Of a stretch of 64,000 bases of DNA, positions 24,558 to 33,672 are shown piece after piece. The position numbers were made by a program, and so were the translations under genes. Numbering within the stretch: the stretch's first letter is position 1; every line of letters begins with the position of its first letter. Under the pieces are notes generated by a model, which saw only the letters and a program-made list of their open reading frames with translations, was not told the DNA's origin and ran no database searches. Origin of the DNA: Anoxybacteroides rupiense. Lineage in GTDB: Bacteria; Bacillota; Bacilli; Bacillales; Anoxybacillaceae. Where the stretch lies: the NCBI RefSeq assembly GCF_014196195.1, contig NZ_JACIDF010000004.1, positions 62,001-126,000 on the forward strand. The letters run 5' to 3'.

Positions 24558-25502
24558 TTAAGAAACTTCAACGAATCCAACCATACCAGATTCTTTATGT
24601 CTAGGAACCGTACAATAAAATCGAAAAACACCGCTTTCGACCGGTATGAACCTGATTTCGGCTGTTTTTCCCGGCAAAGAATGAATATGGACTGTTTGAT
24701 TTTTTGAATGATTCCCATGATGACTTTGTTGTAAAAGAGATACTTTCATATTTTCGAATTCGATATCATGTTCAACTTCACCGCTATTTTTGAGAATTAA
24801 GGTTACTGGTTGCCCTACGGTAAGTTTGAAATCTTTAGGGAAGTAAGCAAATTCGGTTGCTTCAATGACTACTTTTTTCGTCTTTGTACTGAAATTCAAC
24901 GGAGAGCCAGACAGCTTATTATTAGTCATAGAGTGGCTCATATGGGAATTTTTTATGGACACGTTATGACCTTGATCGAGCGTATTATTTAAATGATTAT
25001 ATGTGTAGAAAAACAGCAGAAAGACGATTGATAATAACAATGGATTATGGAATATTTTGTTGATGAAAGATAAACGGTTAAAACCGGTTTCTTGTTGAAG
25101 CATGTACAAAACAATACCAATCATCCCAACAAATATGACGAGCATTACACGAATCATTGAATTTTGGTGTTGCGGCGAAATCATTTCTCCTAACATCGCT
25201 CCCATCATTCCGCCCATTATTCCTGACAAAACGCCATCTATGATGGCCATGACACTAATCGGCAGCCCGGTCAAAAAACCGGCTAAAAACCCAAAACCCA
25301 TTCCTAAAACGGTTGAGAAAAAGAGGTTACCGCTATACAAAATCCCGGCCAGCAAGCCATCTGTTAGCCCGACCAACATTCCTAAAGCCATCGCCACCAT
25401 CATTCCGACCATACATGTGATTTTCTTTCTTTTTATGAATACGAAAACAATAACAATCAAAGATAAAATCGTTACAATGATTCCGGTTAATAAAATCGAC
25501 AA
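24558..25502 (-). CDS. Multi-span membrane protein fused to a cupredoxin domain
   Basis: 314 aa. Residues 1-130 hold about four Gly/Met-rich membrane helices (MVGMMVAMALGMLVGLTDG and GVLSGIMGGMMGAMLGEM, the latter a glycine-zipper-like stretch), and one more helix is at 155-172. Residues 208-314 form a cupredoxin domain with a full set of type 1 or CuA-like ligands: His245, Cys297, His302 and Met307 (FYCTVPRHKESGM). The copper domain should face outward. The Met-rich helices suggest copper passage or delivery to the cupredoxin. The start is a TTG behind AGGGAGGGA. Intact among many dead copper genes, so it is a strong candidate for the surviving function. Confidence 0.85.
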   Translation of the reverse strand: MSILLTGIIVTILSLIVIVFVFIKRKKITCMVGMMVAMALGMLVGLTDGLLAGILYSGNLFFSTVLGMGFGFLAGFLTGLPISVMAIIDGVLSGIMGGMMGAMLGEMISPQHQNSMIRVMLVIFVGMIGIVLYMLQQETGFNRLSFINKIFHNPLLLSIVFLLFFYTYNHLNNTLDQGHNVSIKNSHMSHSMTNNKLSGSPLNFSTKTKKVVIEATEFAYFPKDFKLTVGQPVTLILKNSGEVEHDIEFENMKVSLLQQSHHGNHSKNQTVHIHSLPGKTAEIRFIPVESGVFRFYCTVPRHKESGMVGFVEVS

Positions 25503-25549
25503 TGAACGATCCCTCCCTGTAAGTTTTTATTTGTACACATATATGTGGG

Positions 25550-25771
25550 CAAGCGGTTAGTTAGTCCTTTTTAAATTTATTAAATTAATTCATATGGATA
25601 AACGTAATGTCTGGAACAATAGCAGGACTTATAATCCTTTATGTAATGAGGTTATTTTTCAAAATTTTCTTAATTATATTTCCGTCAATCTTGGAAATTT
25701 ATCAAAAATAAACAAGGAGTGCCAACGAATAATTATCAAGACCTAAATTATAAAAAGCCTTAAAAAATAAA
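25550..25771. other. Gene-free stretch
   Basis: AT-rich region upstream of the cupredoxin gene. No shared-motif copy or known operator was seen. Confidence 0.4.
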
Positions 25772-25815
25772 GGAGAACACATATTACACATGACTAATAT
25801 GTGTTCTCCCTTTTT
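25772..25815. terminator. Strong bidirectional terminator
   Basis: Perfect 15-bp stem GGAGAACACATATTA / TAATATGTGTTCTCC with T-rich flanks on both strands. Confidence 0.85.
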
Positions 25816-25860
25816 CTTTTTAATTAAACTCAAACACCCGTTAGCTCAATAAGATTATCG

Positions 25861-26205
25861 TTACATGGAAGTTATGGCTAACATAAGAAACATCAGACCA
25901 GCCAAAGAAACACTTAAAAGAATGCTTAAAACAGACGTAATTAAGTTATTTTTAAAATCCCTTATCCCAAAAATAAGACCACTTAAAACTGCCCCCCACC
26001 ATAAAAGATGAGCGATTACTTTCGGAAAACTTGCTAATACTTCTGTAAAAAATAATGTAAATAAAAGTAATTGAAAAACAAGAGAGATGAGTATACCCCA
26101 ACTTGGTTTATTGAGAATGTTCTTGTTTTTAATGCTCAAAGTAATACCAACAGTACAAGCAATAAAAACAAGTATCATTACAAATGTCATAATTAAACCC
26201 ATCAT
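25861..26205 (-). CDS. Four-span membrane protein, unknown function
   Basis: 114 aa, four hydrophobic helices (about 5-24, 35-55, 63-80, 87-111) with short loops and few charged residues. No motif recognised. It stands alone with a strong terminator after it and AGAGGACTTATG before it. Intact. Confidence 0.6.
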   Translation of the reverse strand: MMGLIMTFVMILVFIACTVGITLSIKNKNILNKPSWGILISLVFQLLLFTLFFTEVLASFPKVIAHLLWWGAVLSGLIFGIRDFKNNLITSVLSILLSVSLAGLMFLMLAITSM

Positions 26206-26680
26206 AAGTCCTCTCCAATACTTTTTATATTTATTTTACATTAAAATTACCAACTACCTCCTTTAAAAACCAAAATTTGATATAATGTAGTCCATGTATC
26301 TAACAACCTATAAAAATCCCTTTCAGACTTTGTTTCGAAGGAATTTCTTATTCACATAACTTATAGATTATAAAAGATGAAATAGAAGTACGGCAACAAT
26401 TTATTCTATTTCGGACCACTACGGTAGAATGCCTTGCGTACCAAGCAATTCGGTAAATAAAAGACAGCAGTTTAAGCGTAATTACTGTACCGAAGATTAT
26501 TTCGGTTAAAATAAATCATCTTATGACCCCATATTTTATGAATCGTTGCTGTACCCCATCTTCATCGTTTCATCTATTGTTTAATAATCAATATCTTCAT
26601 CATGATTAAATGCAATTCCCGCAGAAAAGAACGCAGAAAAGAATGTAATTTTCCTACTTTGTAATTTATCTCGAGACACC
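26206..26680. other. Gene-free stretch
   Basis: No convincing ORF. Contains short direct repeats (GAACGCAGAAAAGAAT-like near 26620-26645). Nothing recognised. Confidence 0.4.
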
Positions 26681-27139
26681 TCATAAATTTAACCTTAAAT
26701 GTCTAAACATGCAACCAACATCCAACATTCGATCGTATGAAGATCCATGACCTGGAAGAGGCTCAAACACAGTAACATTATGTATGTCGTTATCATGAAA
26801 GCTTGTTATTCCATTCCTGTTATTAAGCTTGACTACATCAATACTATAAACATGATGATTCGAACCATATAAATCAATCTGTGTAATTTCACAGTCTATT
26901 GCTTCGAAATATAGGTATAGAGACTTAGCATATGTATTCTGTAAATGTTGTGAAGTGTTAGCAACACTCATTTTTGTTTCTTTTGCCAATCTTTCCACTG
27001 ATTTTGGGCCCTGTGCTAGTAAGTCTAACAACTCGATTCTTTTTGGACTGGATAATGTCTTTCCAATACGCGCAAACTGTTCATAAACGAAATCTTTAAA
27101 CTCTCTCGGATTCAATTTTTCATCCCCATCTAAAAACAA
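26681..27139 (-). pseudogene. ArsR-family regulator head joined to an unrelated tail
   Basis: After the start the frame gives EKLNPREFKDFVYEQFARIG, then KTLSSPKRIELLDLLAQGP and KSVERLAKETKMSVANTSQHLQ, a clear ArsR helix-turn-helix (about residues 8-68). Past HLQ the usual wing (TLLDAKLV..) is absent; instead there are about 85 residues of unrecognised sequence (FEAIDCEITQIDLYGSNHH...). The start is also odd: only a TTG without a ribosome site lies in frame. It looks like a recombination junction inside a repressor gene. The tail might fold but is not known to me. Confidence 0.65.
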
Positions 27140-27147
27140 ATTTAACT

Positions 27148-27167
27148 ATTCAATTGATTAATTGAAT
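27148..27167. promoter_or_regulatory. ArsR-type operator dyad
   Basis: ATTCAATT-gatt-AATTGAAT, a perfect 8-bp dyad 8 bases upstream of the ArsR-like ORF. This form fits ArsR/SmtB sites. Confidence 0.55.
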
Positions 27168-27251
27168 TCTATCGCAAAAAATTTTTTGTAAATAAATTGT
27201 TAAAAGATTTGCCTTATTTTATATTCAAATTCCTAGTCTTCGCCATAAAAA

Positions 27252-27322
27252 ATCCCTCCCAGATAGACTCCTAAGAACATCATATCAACTGTTCTCTTTT
27301 TTACTGTCTATCTGTAGGGGAT
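27252..27322. repeat. MITE-like nested inverted repeat
   Basis: Outer arms of 17 bases (27252-27268 and 27306-27322) match at 14 positions (ATCCC..CAGATAGAC), and inner arms AGAACA / TGTTCT lie within. About 71 bp, no ORF. Confidence 0.45.
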
Positions 27323-27337
27323 AATCCATTCCATGGA

Positions 27338-27370
27338 AGCACTCTGCTTATATTTGCAGAGTGCTTTTTA
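27338..27370 (+). terminator. Hairpin with T-run
   Basis: Stem AAGCACTCTGC / GCAGAGTGCTT, then TTTAATT on the plus strand. No intact plus gene precedes it, so it may be the relic of a lost gene. Confidence 0.6.
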
Positions 27371-27605
27371 ATTAAAACAAGACTATGGATGTGCTAAAAG
27401 TACGTTTTGTTTGTTAATTAGTTAATAATTATACCTTTTAAGTAGTAAGGTGTTAATAAGTGAAATACATGATCTATTAGGTATCAACCTATCAGAGAAA
27501 GGTGTAGATACGATCAGCTTTAGTATCGAAGTCTTTAGAATTGCAAAATCTGATTTCCCTATGAAACGTATATCACTCTATACATTTGATAGACTGCGTC
27601 CCGGA
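27371..27605. other. Gene-free stretch with a protein-like remnant
   Basis: On the plus strand 27450-27605 encodes LLGINLSEKGVDTISFSIEV..KSDFPMKRISLY, which looks protein-like but has no upstream start and runs into the ABC gene complement. Family not recognised. Confidence 0.35.
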
Positions 27606-28358
27606 TTATTTCAAACTGCGTTTCAAGAAGGCTTTCGTTCGTTCAAACTTTGGGTTAGTAAACAACTCAGTCGGATGACCGGATTCGATGATTTCCCCGT
27701 TGTCCATGAAAATGACTCGGTTTGCAACCTCCTTGGCGAACCCCATCTCATGTGTCACCACAATCATAGTCATGTGCTCTTCAGCCAGCTGCTTCATTAC
27801 TTGCAGTACTTCGCCGGTCAACTCCGGGTCCAAAGCGGAAGTAGGCTCATCAAACAGCAGGATTTCAGGGTTCATCATAAGCGCCCGAGCAATGGCTACT
27901 CTTTGTTTTTGACCGCCCGAAAGTTTTCCTGGGTAAGCTGTAGCCCAATCAGAGAGTCCTATTTTTTCTAGGAGCTCTTTGCTTCGTCGTTCGATTTCTG
28001 CATTTAACTCCTTCTTTACTAACCTAGGCGCGAGCTCCAGATTTTCTTTAACCGTGAGGTGAGGGAAGAGATTAAAATGCTGGAAAACCATTCCCATCTT
28101 AGAGGTGATCCGCTTGATCTCCTGCGGTTTTGAGTAGATTCCGTCCCTCACCAAATATTCCCCGGATATACAGATGCTTCCTCCGTCTATTTCTTCAAGA
28201 TGGATCAGACTGCGGAGCATTGTACTTTTCCCAGAGCCAGAGGGTCCGATCACAGCAACTACATCGTTTTTATTTACATCAAATGTAATTTGTTTTAATA
28301 CATCCAATTTGCCATATGATTTTTTGAGGTTGGATACTTCAATAAGAGCCACATTCAC
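27606..28358 (-). CDS. Polar amino acid ABC transporter, ATP-binding protein (GlnQ/TcyC type)
   Basis: 250 aa. Walker [10 protein letters not shown] (about 36-44), Q-loop MVFQHFNLF, signature [15 protein letters not shown], Walker [17 protein letters not shown] and switch His in VVTHEMGF. It powers uptake together with the permease and binding protein directly upstream (spacing 9 bases to the permease). Cytoplasmic face of the membrane. Strong AAGGAG site. All parts intact. Confidence 0.95.
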   Translation of the reverse strand: MNVALIEVSNLKKSYGKLDVLKQITFDVNKNDVVAVIGPSGSGKSTMLRSLIHLEEIDGGSICISGEYLVRDGIYSKPQEIKRITSKMGMVFQHFNLFPHLTVKENLELAPRLVKKELNAEIERRSKELLEKIGLSDWATAYPGKLSGGQKQRVAIARALMMNPEILLFDEPTSALDPELTGEVLQVMKQLAEEHMTMIVVTHEMGFAKEVANRVIFMDNGEIIESGHPTELFTNPKFERTKAFLKRSLK

Positions 28359-28367
28359 TACTCCTTC

Positions 28368-29027
28368 TTAGTCAAATTTGAACCGTTGTTCTAGCCACTT
28401 AAAGAGAACAGTTAATAAGAGCGTTAGGATCAGATAAATGATACCTGCGATGAAGAAAGGCACGATTGTAAAATCACGGTTCACAACAGTCTGTGCATAG
28501 TGTAATAATTCCGGTACAGCAACAGCATAGAGCAGTGCGGTATCCTTAACCAGTGTAACTGATTCGTTAGCAACGGCAGGAAGTGCGATGCGGAACATTT
28601 GTGGAAGTATGATTCGCGTCATCGTCTGCCATTTATTCAAACCAAGGACTTGGGCGGCCTCATATTGACCTTTATCAATAGCCATCAGACCGCCGCGGAA
28701 GATCTCGGCAAAATATGCAGCATAGTTCAAAGTAAATCCCAAACATGCTGCGACAAAGCGGTCTAGTACCAAATAATCTCCGATCACAGGGAGCATAGGT
28801 AGTCCAAAACATATAAATAGCAGCTGTAGCAGCAATGGGGTACCGCGCATCACATATATATAGATCTGCGCAAACCAGGATACAGGCTTGAAGCTGCTTC
28901 TTACAGCAAGTGTTAGTACGAAGCCCAGCGGAATTGACAACACAATGGCGATCAAAAACAAGAGGACTGTCATCTGCGCCCCTTCTAGCATTGGCTTAAG
29001 TATTGAAATGAAATAATTTATGGACAT
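28368..29027 (-). CDS. Polar amino acid ABC transporter, permease
   Basis: 219 aa with five membrane helices. The HEEE-type permease motif EAAQVLGLNKWQTMTRIILPQ (about 141-161) contacts the ATPase. N-terminal YVMRGTPLLLQLLFICFGLP is typical of HisM/GlnP permeases. Ribosome site GGAGGAATTC. Second gene of the operon. Confidence 0.95.
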   Translation of the reverse strand: MSINYFISILKPMLEGAQMTVLLFLIAIVLSIPLGFVLTLAVRSSFKPVSWFAQIYIYVMRGTPLLLQLLFICFGLPMLPVIGDYLVLDRFVAACLGFTLNYAAYFAEIFRGGLMAIDKGQYEAAQVLGLNKWQTMTRIILPQMFRIALPAVANESVTLVKDTALLYAVAVPELLHYAQTVVNRDFTIVPFFIAGIIYLILTLLLTVLFKWLEQRFKFD

Positions 29028-29046
29028 GAAAGAATTCCTCCAAAAA

Positions 29047-29084
29047 CAAAACAGGGTTTCTCACGGAAATCCTGTTTTGTTAAT
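29047..29084 (-). terminator. Intra-operon hairpin between binding protein and permease
   Basis: Stem AAAACAGG(G)TTTC / GGAAATCCTGTTTT. Partial termination here would give more binding protein than permease, a common arrangement. Confidence 0.6.
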
Positions 29085-29100
29085 ATTATTTCGGTCTATT

Positions 29101-29877
29101 TTACTTTAATACCTTATCTTCGCCAAACCACTTTTTAGAGATTTCGGCGGCGGTACCGTCCTCATTCAGCTCATCGAGAGCTTTTTGAAGTTTCTTGAGT
29201 AGTTCCTCATTACCTTTTCTAACGCCTATTCCATATTCTTCTTGTGCAAGGGATTCATCGAGTAGTTTATAGGTATTTTTCTCTTTAGACATGTAATATT
29301 TAATTAAAACTTCATCAATAACTACTGCATCAACACGGCCCAGCTTTAGATCCTTCAATGCCAGAACATTGTCGGCATACTCCGTAACCGTCTTGATCTT
29401 GGATTTAATCGGATTTTTATTCAACGCATCGGCTGCAGAAGATAGAGATTGAAGGCCAACCACTTTGCCTTCTAAATCATCAAGTTTGTTAATGTTTGAA
29501 TTAGCCAGGGTGACAACAACCTGTGCATTTTTCATATAAGGCTTTGTGAAAAGAACCTTCTTTTTACGCTCCTCAGTGATGGTGTACCCGTTCCAAATAA
29601 GATCAATCCGTCCACTGCTTAACTCAGATTCTTTTGTTTTCCAGTCGATAGGTTGAAATTTAACCTTTACTCCCATTTTTTCGGCAGCTGCCTTGGCGTA
29701 GTCAATGTCAAACCCTACGATTTCATTATTCTCATCCCGGAATCCCATGGGTGCAAATTTATCGTCTATGCCAATCACCAGCGTGTTGTCTTTTTCTTTT
29801 TCCTCCGATTTGGAACATCCTATAAGGAGCGAGAATACCGCTGCCATGGTCAGAATAATAGTTGCTATACGTTTCAT
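29101..29877 (-). CDS. Polar amino acid ABC transporter, substrate-binding lipoprotein
   Basis: 258 aa. Lipobox SLLIGC (Cys about 21), then a type II periplasmic-binding fold (SBP_bac_3): VIGIDDKFAPMGFRDENNEI, GFDIDYAKAAAEKMGVKVKF and KWFGEDKVLK at the C-terminus. The family binds polar amino acids or cystine; the ligand is not certain here. First gene of the operon, with AAAGGAGG before the start. Intact. Confidence 0.95.
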   Translation of the reverse strand: MKRIATIILTMAAVFSLLIGCSKSEEKEKDNTLVIGIDDKFAPMGFRDENNEIVGFDIDYAKAAAEKMGVKVKFQPIDWKTKESELSSGRIDLIWNGYTITEERKKKVLFTKPYMKNAQVVVTLANSNINKLDDLEGKVVGLQSLSSAADALNKNPIKSKIKTVTEYADNVLALKDLKLGRVDAVVIDEVLIKYYMSKEKNTYKLLDESLAQEEYGIGVRKGNEELLKKLQKALDELNEDGTAAEISKKWFGEDKVLK

Positions 29878-29967
29878 ACTTTGTAGATAACCTCCTTTAA
29901 CTAATTATCATTTTGCTTTAGTCGTTAAAATATTAATATTTTTAATAATCTTTGGTTAATCTCTTGC

Positions 29968-30144
29968 ATGTCCAATAAGTTTGAATGCCCTCGCTGCCAG
30001 TCACCACTAAACCAACAGCAAATGCATCTGCAACAAGAGTTAGGACAACATTTACATGAAATAAGCTCAATACAAGAATGACTAAAATTCTATGATGACT
30101 GCCTCTATGAAGATATCCCTCCCGTATACGCTTTAATTCGATAA
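29968..30144 (+). pseudogene. Remnant of a Zn-ribbon protein with one internal stop
   Basis: One 59-codon frame with a CPRC motif (KFECPRCQSPL), Gln-rich helix and LKFYDDCLYEDIPPVYALI, interrupted once by TGA at 30079-30081. No RBS is seen. Family not recognised; possibly the 3' or 5' end of a lost gene. Confidence 0.4.
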
Positions 30145-30414
30145 TATATTAGAGTAATAAATTATCGTAAGATGAAAATAACACAACATAAAAATGAATG
30201 TCAACGGAATTTTTTAGCACATTATCATACTAAAGCATTTGCTAATTATCTTGTTATATGATGATGAAGGGGATTGGTGAGAAACATGGTTTTCTATAAT
30301 ATGAACGTGTTGCAAAACACATAATGGATGCATAAAAGCACGCAAAAAATCCACCCATCTTGGAAATCATATACAGTGACCAAAAATACTTCATTCCAAG
30401 GGGTGGACACTATC

Positions 30415-31068
30415 ATGATTTCCAATATTGTAATCAAACATGCACTGTCTAGCGAAATCGATCCTCTTTTACAGGCTTTATTTCAATACATTGACCAACT
30501 TTCTTTACCTGAAACACCTTATGTGACAGGTCAACCACTGATTTCAAAAAAGTCATTGTTAAAGTGTTTCTTTTTGAAAACTTATTTTTCTATTAACTCT
30601 TTACCTCAGTTAGTGGACATACTGGATCGATTTGGCTACTTCCGGCGGATTTGTGGGTTTAATGAGGTTCCTCATCTTTCTACGTTTTCGCGGGCAGGGA
30701 AATGGTTTCGAGAACAAGGTTTTTCCGTTTTTAACTCCCAACTTCTCAAAGACTTAGGTGTTCGGTGTCCAAATGTCGTCATCATTGACAGTACGGCACT
30801 CCGAAGCAGTTTCTACGATTCTCAAGCTAGATGGGGAATTTTCACTCGGTATAAATGGTTCAAAGGCTATAAGTTGCATCTTTGTACAACTAGGGAAGGA
30901 ATCATCCTCTCTCATGCTTTCGCAACAGCGAATCAACATGATGCGTCTGTTGCACTTGAGTTATTTCCATCTTTAAAGAAATGGAAGATTGAGTTTGCCT
31001 TGGGAGATGCCGCCTATGATAGTGAAAATGTTCGTAACATGGCTGAAGAAACTGGGATCTTTTTTATT
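30415..31068 (+). pseudogene. DDE transposase, N-terminal part (IS4/IS5 type)
   Basis: 218 codons from the ATG at 30415. It carries the first two catalytic Asp residues (VVIIDSTALR and ALGDAAYDS) of the DDE_Tnp_1 fold. The frame is cut at the TSD TTTTTATT by the IS1595 element and continues at 32457. Confidence 0.88.
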
Positions 31069-32448
31069 GGCTATTTTCGCATAAATTGTTGCTATATAGA
31101 ACATAATGTATAAAAAGAATGTAGAAAAGGTGTTCCGTATGGCAATGGCTTGGTACGATGTTTACAAAGACTTTTATACACTTCCGAAGAAAGAACAGTT
31201 AGAACTGTTTAGAGCCATTAAACAAAACTTATTTCCAAAGCCAAAAGGCGACATTCCAAAATGGTTGGAGAAATTCGGGAAACTCGTTTTTCTAAAGGAT
31301 TAGCGTGTGTTCATTGTGGAAGTATGTCTATGAAACGTAATGGAAAATATCGTTCTCGTCAACGCTATCTCTGTAAGGGTTGCGGGAAGTCATTCAATGA
31401 TATGACAGGTAGCCCATTGTCAGGAACAAGATACCCTCACAAGTGGTTGAAATACTTTGAAATGATGATTGAAGGTTATACATTGCCAAAGATATCCAAA
31501 GTACTTGATATTCACATTTCAACTGCGTTTTATTGGAGACATAAAATTCTTAACGTTATTCGTTCGCTTGGTCATTCAACACTAAAAGGGATAGTGGAAA
31601 GTGATGAGACATACTTTTTAGAAAGTGAAAAAGGCAAGAAGTTCATCGCTCACAGAAAGGCTCGTAAACGTGGCGGTGTAGCAAAAAAAAACGTGGTATT
31701 TCTAAAGAACAAATTTGTGTGGTGGTTGCACACGATAGAAACGGACAAATCCTTTCCCAAATGGCAGGAAGAGGTCGTATTACGGCTATGGAAATTGATG
31801 GGGTGTTAGGAAAACATATCGACACCTCTGCTTTGCTATGCACAGATACAGCAACAAACTATAAAAAATTTGCTACGATGAAGGGACTACAACACGAAGC
31901 CATTAATGTTCGTAAAGGTATCTATACAAAGAAAGGAATTTACCATATTCAGCACGTCAATGGATATCACACTTGCTTGAAAAAGTGGATAAACAGGTTT
32001 CAAGGTGTAGAAACAAAATACCTTGATAACTACTTGTTTTGGCATCTTTTTCTTGAATTGAATAAGAAAATGCCGTTTCAAGAACGTGTGAAGGAAATGC
32101 TTCTCTCATCTTGTCGAAAGGTAAACTTTACTACCGTTCAACATCTAAGTGAAGCATAACTTTTATTATTTTTTTGTACGGTCAATTTTGTTGTTTATTA
32201 TTAACCCAATGATTGTCATGATAAAAAACATGAAGGATAGTGACATTAAAAGAACGACAAGCCCTATTCCTTTCTGCTTAAACATGTAATGGTTAAATGC
32301 GAGTATTCCCATAGCAATTGCATTAATAAAAATTGATAATAGCCATATTGGATGGATTTTTTCTTATCCATTATTCTACACACCTCCACTCTGTTATTCT
32401 ACAAAATGGTATTCAACCTCTTTAGCAACAATCTTTTAGAAAACAGAC
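31069..32448 (+). mobile_element. IS1595-family insertion sequence (1380 bp)
   Basis: Ends GGCTATTTTC...ATTGTTGCTA at the left and, on the complement of the right, GTCTGTTTTC...ATTGTTGCTA. Flanked by the perfect 8-bp direct repeat TTTTTATT (31061-31068 and 32449-32456). Besides the transposase it carries about 290 bp of decayed sequence (32160-32448) with hydrophobic codons, perhaps an old passenger. Confidence 0.88.
31106..32159 (+). pseudogene. IS1595-family transposase, two frameshifts
   Basis: Three frame pieces make the full protein: FRMAMAWYDVYKDFYTLPKK; then the zinc ribbon CVHCGSMSMKRNGKYRSRQR..CKGCGKSF and the catalytic start VESDETYFLESEKG; then VVVAHDRNGQILSQMAGRGR, CTDTATNY and the Asn/Glu part ending GVETKYLDNYLFW. 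The breaks are in A-runs near 31258 and 31690, so either slippage mutations or sequencing errors. Confidence 0.88.
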
Positions 32449-32456
32449 TTTTTATT

Positions 32457-32693
32457 TCACCGATTAACCCACGAAATAGTGAGGAGCGAAAAGATTCCTA
32501 TGGTCGGGTCATGCCTTCATTTTTGAAAACAGAATTAGGAAAGTGGATGTTCCGTTTCCGTAACACGATTGAACAGACATTTAATCAGTTAAAGAATGAC
32601 GGATTAGAACAACCGCGTTGGTATGGGTTTCATCGCTATTTACTGCATGTACAGTTATGCATTATTATGCATAATTTTGAGTTTTTACTCTAG
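32457..32693 (+). pseudogene. DDE transposase, C-terminal part (IS4/IS5 type)
   Basis: 79 codons including the stop. Joined in frame to 31068 it reads GIFFI-SPINPRNSEERKD; it holds the catalytic Glu in FRNTIEQTFNQLK. Confidence 0.88.
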
Positions 32694-32726
32694 TTTTACA
32701 ACACCATCTAGTATGGGAAACCAACA

Positions 32727-32806
32727 TTTATTCAAATAGAAACATTATCAGCCTGAAGTCATCCTTCTTACAGTGAGATGGTACCCATGGTACAACTTAA
32801 GTTTTC
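32727..32806 (+). pseudogene. IS6-family (IS240-like) transposase fragment
   Basis: Encodes KHYQPEVILLTVRWYPWYNL SFR-like sequence, matching the start of IS6-type transposases (ILLTVRWYLRYNLSFR). About 25 residues only; the following 32807-32950 has an unrecognised frame on the complement. Confidence 0.65.
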
Positions 32807-33057
32807 GTGTGAAGTCTGCCCAAAATCGAAAAGATTCATTATAAACTGTTTCACATCGCATCATAATCCGTAAGCTAGCAGGAAATTCATGTCTTAGTTT
32901 TTTATGAATCGTCTTCGCACCAGAACCGTGTTATGTATTATCCATCATAAATAAAAGGTACAGCTTTATAGCTGTACACATTATGTTTAAATGATGCAAT
33001 GATTTTCAAATTATTACGCATATATCACTAATTTATGTCGGAATCATTTTTTATTTT
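32807..33057. other. Gene-free stretch
   Basis: The complement of 32800-32925 reads AKTIHKKLRHEFPASLRIMM..NESFRFWADF with no start or stop context; source not recognised. The rest is AT-rich and empty. Confidence 0.35.
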
Positions 33058-33492
33058 TTATAAACATAAATAATTATTTTTTCTGTAATTTTTAAAAACC
33101 TTTACCTGATCCTCTAAAAGTTTTTGTGTTTCTTCATCTAATTGAACATCACTTAAATTTATTATTGAGATATCTATATGCTCAAGTTGAAAAAAATTTA
33201 GTTTTTCTTCAAAAATATCAACATCATAATCAAAATCTACACAATTATCGAAATCGTTGGTGATCAGAAGTTTTATTGCTCGATTATTATTGATTTCTTT
33301 CCATAACATTATTCCTTCCCTTTCTAGAAGAATGGGACTTCTTCTCTCAAAATCAAATACATCTTTAAACACCTTTACAATTTCAATATTGTTCATAAAA
33401 CAATATTTTTCTATTCTTTTTAAAGTATCTTCTTCGTATGTAGGATTTACTTGTTCTTTTCCATAGGTAATGTAAACAACTGCCTTTTTCAT
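33058..33492 (-). CDS. Resolvase-fold protein lacking the catalytic serine
   Basis: 144 aa. It follows the serine-recombinase N-terminal domain in outline: KKAVVYITYGKEQ where recombinases have AIYIRVSTEEQ, RIEKYCFMNNIEIVKVFKD for the second helix and strand, and a long alpha helix later. The Ser nucleophile is replaced (YITYG), and the usual DRLSR arginines are not present (TNDFDNCVDF). There is no DNA-binding domain. It cannot recombine DNA by the known chemistry; a regulatory or decoy role is possible. Gene intact, own RBS GGGGAGTGATTT. First gene on the plasmid-like side. Confidence 0.6.
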   Translation of the reverse strand: MKKAVVYITYGKEQVNPTYEEDTLKRIEKYCFMNNIEIVKVFKDVFDFERRSPILLEREGIMLWKEINNNRAIKLLITNDFDNCVDFDYDVDIFEEKLNFFQLEHIDISIINLSDVQLDEETQKLLEDQVKVFKNYRKNNYLCL

Positions 33493-33672
33493 TTAAATCA
33501 CTCCCCTTTTTTATGTTTGAATATAGATTAACATAAATTTTAAAAGACCGGATAAGTATGAAATGACATTTTTAATAAACAACATAAGTATTTTTCGATA
33601 AAAGAAAAAAGTACGGCTGTAAAAAGTTCTTTTCTTTTACAAAAATTCTTTATTTTCGTTCAAAAAAATTGA

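Larger units (their letters stand above)
30307..32704 (+). mobile_element. IS4/IS5-type element split by an IS1595 element
   Basis: Terminal repeats GTGTTGCAAAAC (30307) and its complement GTTTTACAACAC (32693-32704). Without the inner element and one 8-bp repeat it is about 1010 bp with one transposase gene. Flanking target duplication not seen. Confidence 0.75.

Noticed and set aside
27450-27971. 173-aa plus ORF
   Set aside because: Most of it is the complement of the ABC ATPase gene; only the first 155 bases are unexplained.
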